Origin: Deltaproteobacteria bacterium
Lineage (GTDB): Bacteria > Desulfobacterota > Desulfobacteria > Desulfobacterales > B30-G6
Assembly (NCBI GenBank): GCA_019313725.1
Contig: JAFDAT010000256.1
Span: 1 to 6,432 of the forward strand
Direction of reading: 5' to 3'
Length of the DNA stretch: 6,432 nt
Under the pieces are notes generated by a model that searched no databases, was not told the origin of the DNA, and saw only the letters and a program-made list of their open reading frames with translations. Positions 5,487 to 6,432 of the stretch are shown piece by piece. Position 1 is the stretch's first letter. Each line of letters starts with the position of its first letter. A program made the position numbers and the translations under genes.

Positions 5487-6432
5487 TCAGGATCCCCCTC
5501 TCTTTAAAAAATCTTCGCTCACATAATCCAGTCCCAACTCCTCTAAGGACGCCTGGGTAGGGATGCCGTCATTGTTCCACCCCTTGTATGCATAGTAAGT
5601 GTCCAGGAGCTCTTTTTCGAGTTCGGGAATTCTTTTTTTCCAATGATCCTCGGGCGGTTTCTCGTCTTTGCGGCGCATCCCCCTTCGGATATTGATGGCC
5701 CTGACCAGGGTCCGGTAACGTTTGGCGGCCTGGGTCAGCTTATCCTCATCCATTTCGATCCCCGTACCGGCAGAAATGAATTTGGGAAAATTGTGGATAT
5801 GATAGGGCGCTTTCAAATGAAATGACGACAACCCCGCGCACATGCCGAGGGCATCATCGATGTAGTGCATTTTTTCCATCCAGTCGACGATGTCGCAGGT
5901 CATCTCGACCGTTGGATAGTAGGGCATCGAGTTTTCCCCGCGCGGTTCCCAGTCCAGAAAGTACTGTTTGAATTTGTCATCAGGAACCTGGAACCAGTCC
6001 TTTACAAACTTTTCGCGATGCTCTCTTTTGGGAAAAGGCCCTTGGGGAAACTGCCCTTCAATCTGGGTGATGTTGATCTTCTCACCGGTGCAATACATGA
6101 GAAAGTAGATGGGATTCAGCATGCCGAGCTTAAGGGGCAGCTGTTCGAGCTTCTTAATATTGTTGTGCGCGTAGGCCTCGGCACCGTTGCCGATCTCCTT
6201 GGCCGCCCAGTGTGTACCGTTGGCCAGGACATCGCCGATCCCTTCCCGCCGCACGATTTTGTCCAGCAACCAGAAAAATCTCTCCTCCGACTCGGGCGGC
6301 ATCCCCTCCAGGTCTTTATCCGTCAGAATGCCGTCCTCATAAAGCTCCAGGGCAAAGGCCATTACCTGGGGGGCCGAGTAGCCATCCACACCATATTCAG
6401 TCGCTTTCTGGGCGATGGTCAGCCCGAACTCC
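5487..6432 (-). CDS. bamB: Class II benzoyl-CoA reductase, tungsten subunit BamB (AOR family), C-terminal part
   Basis: The frame is open to the window edge, so the 5' half is missing; 314 residues are visible of a family that usually has about 650. The segment resembles the C-terminal domains of aldehyde:ferredoxin oxidoreductases. It opens with a helix-rich stretch (about residues 8-36 of the visible part) containing GYSAPQVMAFALELYEDG. Further on, DDALGMC matches the AOR motif that supplies the fourth cysteine of the [4Fe-4S] cluster beside the tungstopterin. The three other cluster cysteines would lie off the window. In the Bam complex this subunit binds tungsten bis-pyranopterin and reduces benzoyl-CoA to cyclohexadiene-1-carbonyl-CoA without ATP, in the cytoplasm. 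Identification as BamB rather than another AOR paralogue rests mainly on the bamC, bamD and bamE genes downstream. The TGA stop lies 3 bp before bamC, which implies co-transcription and probably coupled translation, fitting their tight BamBC partnership. Any internal GTG or ATG here is not the real start. Confidence 0.85.
   Translation of the reverse strand, partial: EFGLTIAQKATEYGVDGYSAPQVMAFALELYEDGILTDKDLEGMPPESEERFFWLLDKIVRREGIGDVLANGTHWAAKEIGNGAEAYAHNNIKKLEQLPLKLGMLNPIYFLMYCTGEKINITQIEGQFPQGPFPKREHREKFVKDWFQVPDDKFKQYFLDWEPRGENSMPYYPTVEMTCDIVDWMEKMHYIDDALGMCAGLSSFHLKAPYHIHNFPKFISAGTGIEMDEDKLTQAAKRYRTLVRAINIRRGMRRKDEKPPEDHWKKRIPELEKELLDTYYAYKGWNNDGIPTQASLEELGLDYVSEDFLKRGGS
5494..5500 (-). 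promoter_or_regulatory. Ribosome binding site of bamC inside the bamB 3' end
   Basis: On the minus strand GAGGGGG lies 10 nt before the bamC ATG (5481-5483) and overlaps the last codons of bamB. This supports translational coupling of the two subunits. Confidence 0.55.

Overview
The window reads as part of a strictly anaerobic, sulfate-reducer-like member of the Desulfobacterota. This is inferred from gene content and style, not from a database search. All four genes lie on the minus strand, so they are transcribed from high to low coordinates. In transcription order they are a tungsten aldehyde:ferredoxin oxidoreductase-type subunit (bamB, 5' part off the window), a small polyferredoxin (bamC), an HdrD-like CCG-domain iron-sulfur protein (bamD) and a very long HdrA-like flavoprotein (bamE). 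This order matches the class II (ATP-independent) benzoyl-CoA reductase operon bamBCDE(FGHI) of obligately anaerobic aromatic degraders. A paralogous acyl-CoA or aryl-CoA reductase cluster of the same design cannot be excluded.

Layout. 5487-6432 is the C-terminal 314 residues of BamB. BamC (4959-5483) follows after 3 bp. A 233-bp gap (4726-4958) holds a large imperfect inverted repeat built of octamers. BamD is at 3571-4725 with a GTG start. A 269-bp gap (3302-3570) holds a 15-unit heptamer array, an 8-9-bp repeat and several hairpins, the last one touching the bamE ribosome binding site. BamE is at 170-3301. The stretch 1-169 beyond bamE holds six further heptamers of a different sequence and a second copy of the octamer repeat. 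I see no RNA gene, CRISPR, insertion sequence or plus-strand gene.

The most important observation is that bamE is interrupted by an in-frame TGA (3071-3073) that is best read as selenocysteine. The reading frame continues across it with HdrA-family sequence on both sides. The TGA sits where relatives have the second Cys of a CxxC motif, and a hairpin of bacterial SECIS type follows at the expected distance. A standard gene caller would split bamE into a short N-terminal fragment and a truncated 941-residue protein. The full product is 1043 residues with Sec77.

How the genes work together (family knowledge plus inference): BamB carries the tungstopterin that reduces the aromatic ring and BamC passes electrons to it. 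BamD and BamE resemble heterodisulfide reductase subunits. They are thought to couple this very low-potential reduction to a second, favourable electron transfer by flavin-based bifurcation. Genes for the remaining subunits (BamF-I) would be expected beyond the left edge.
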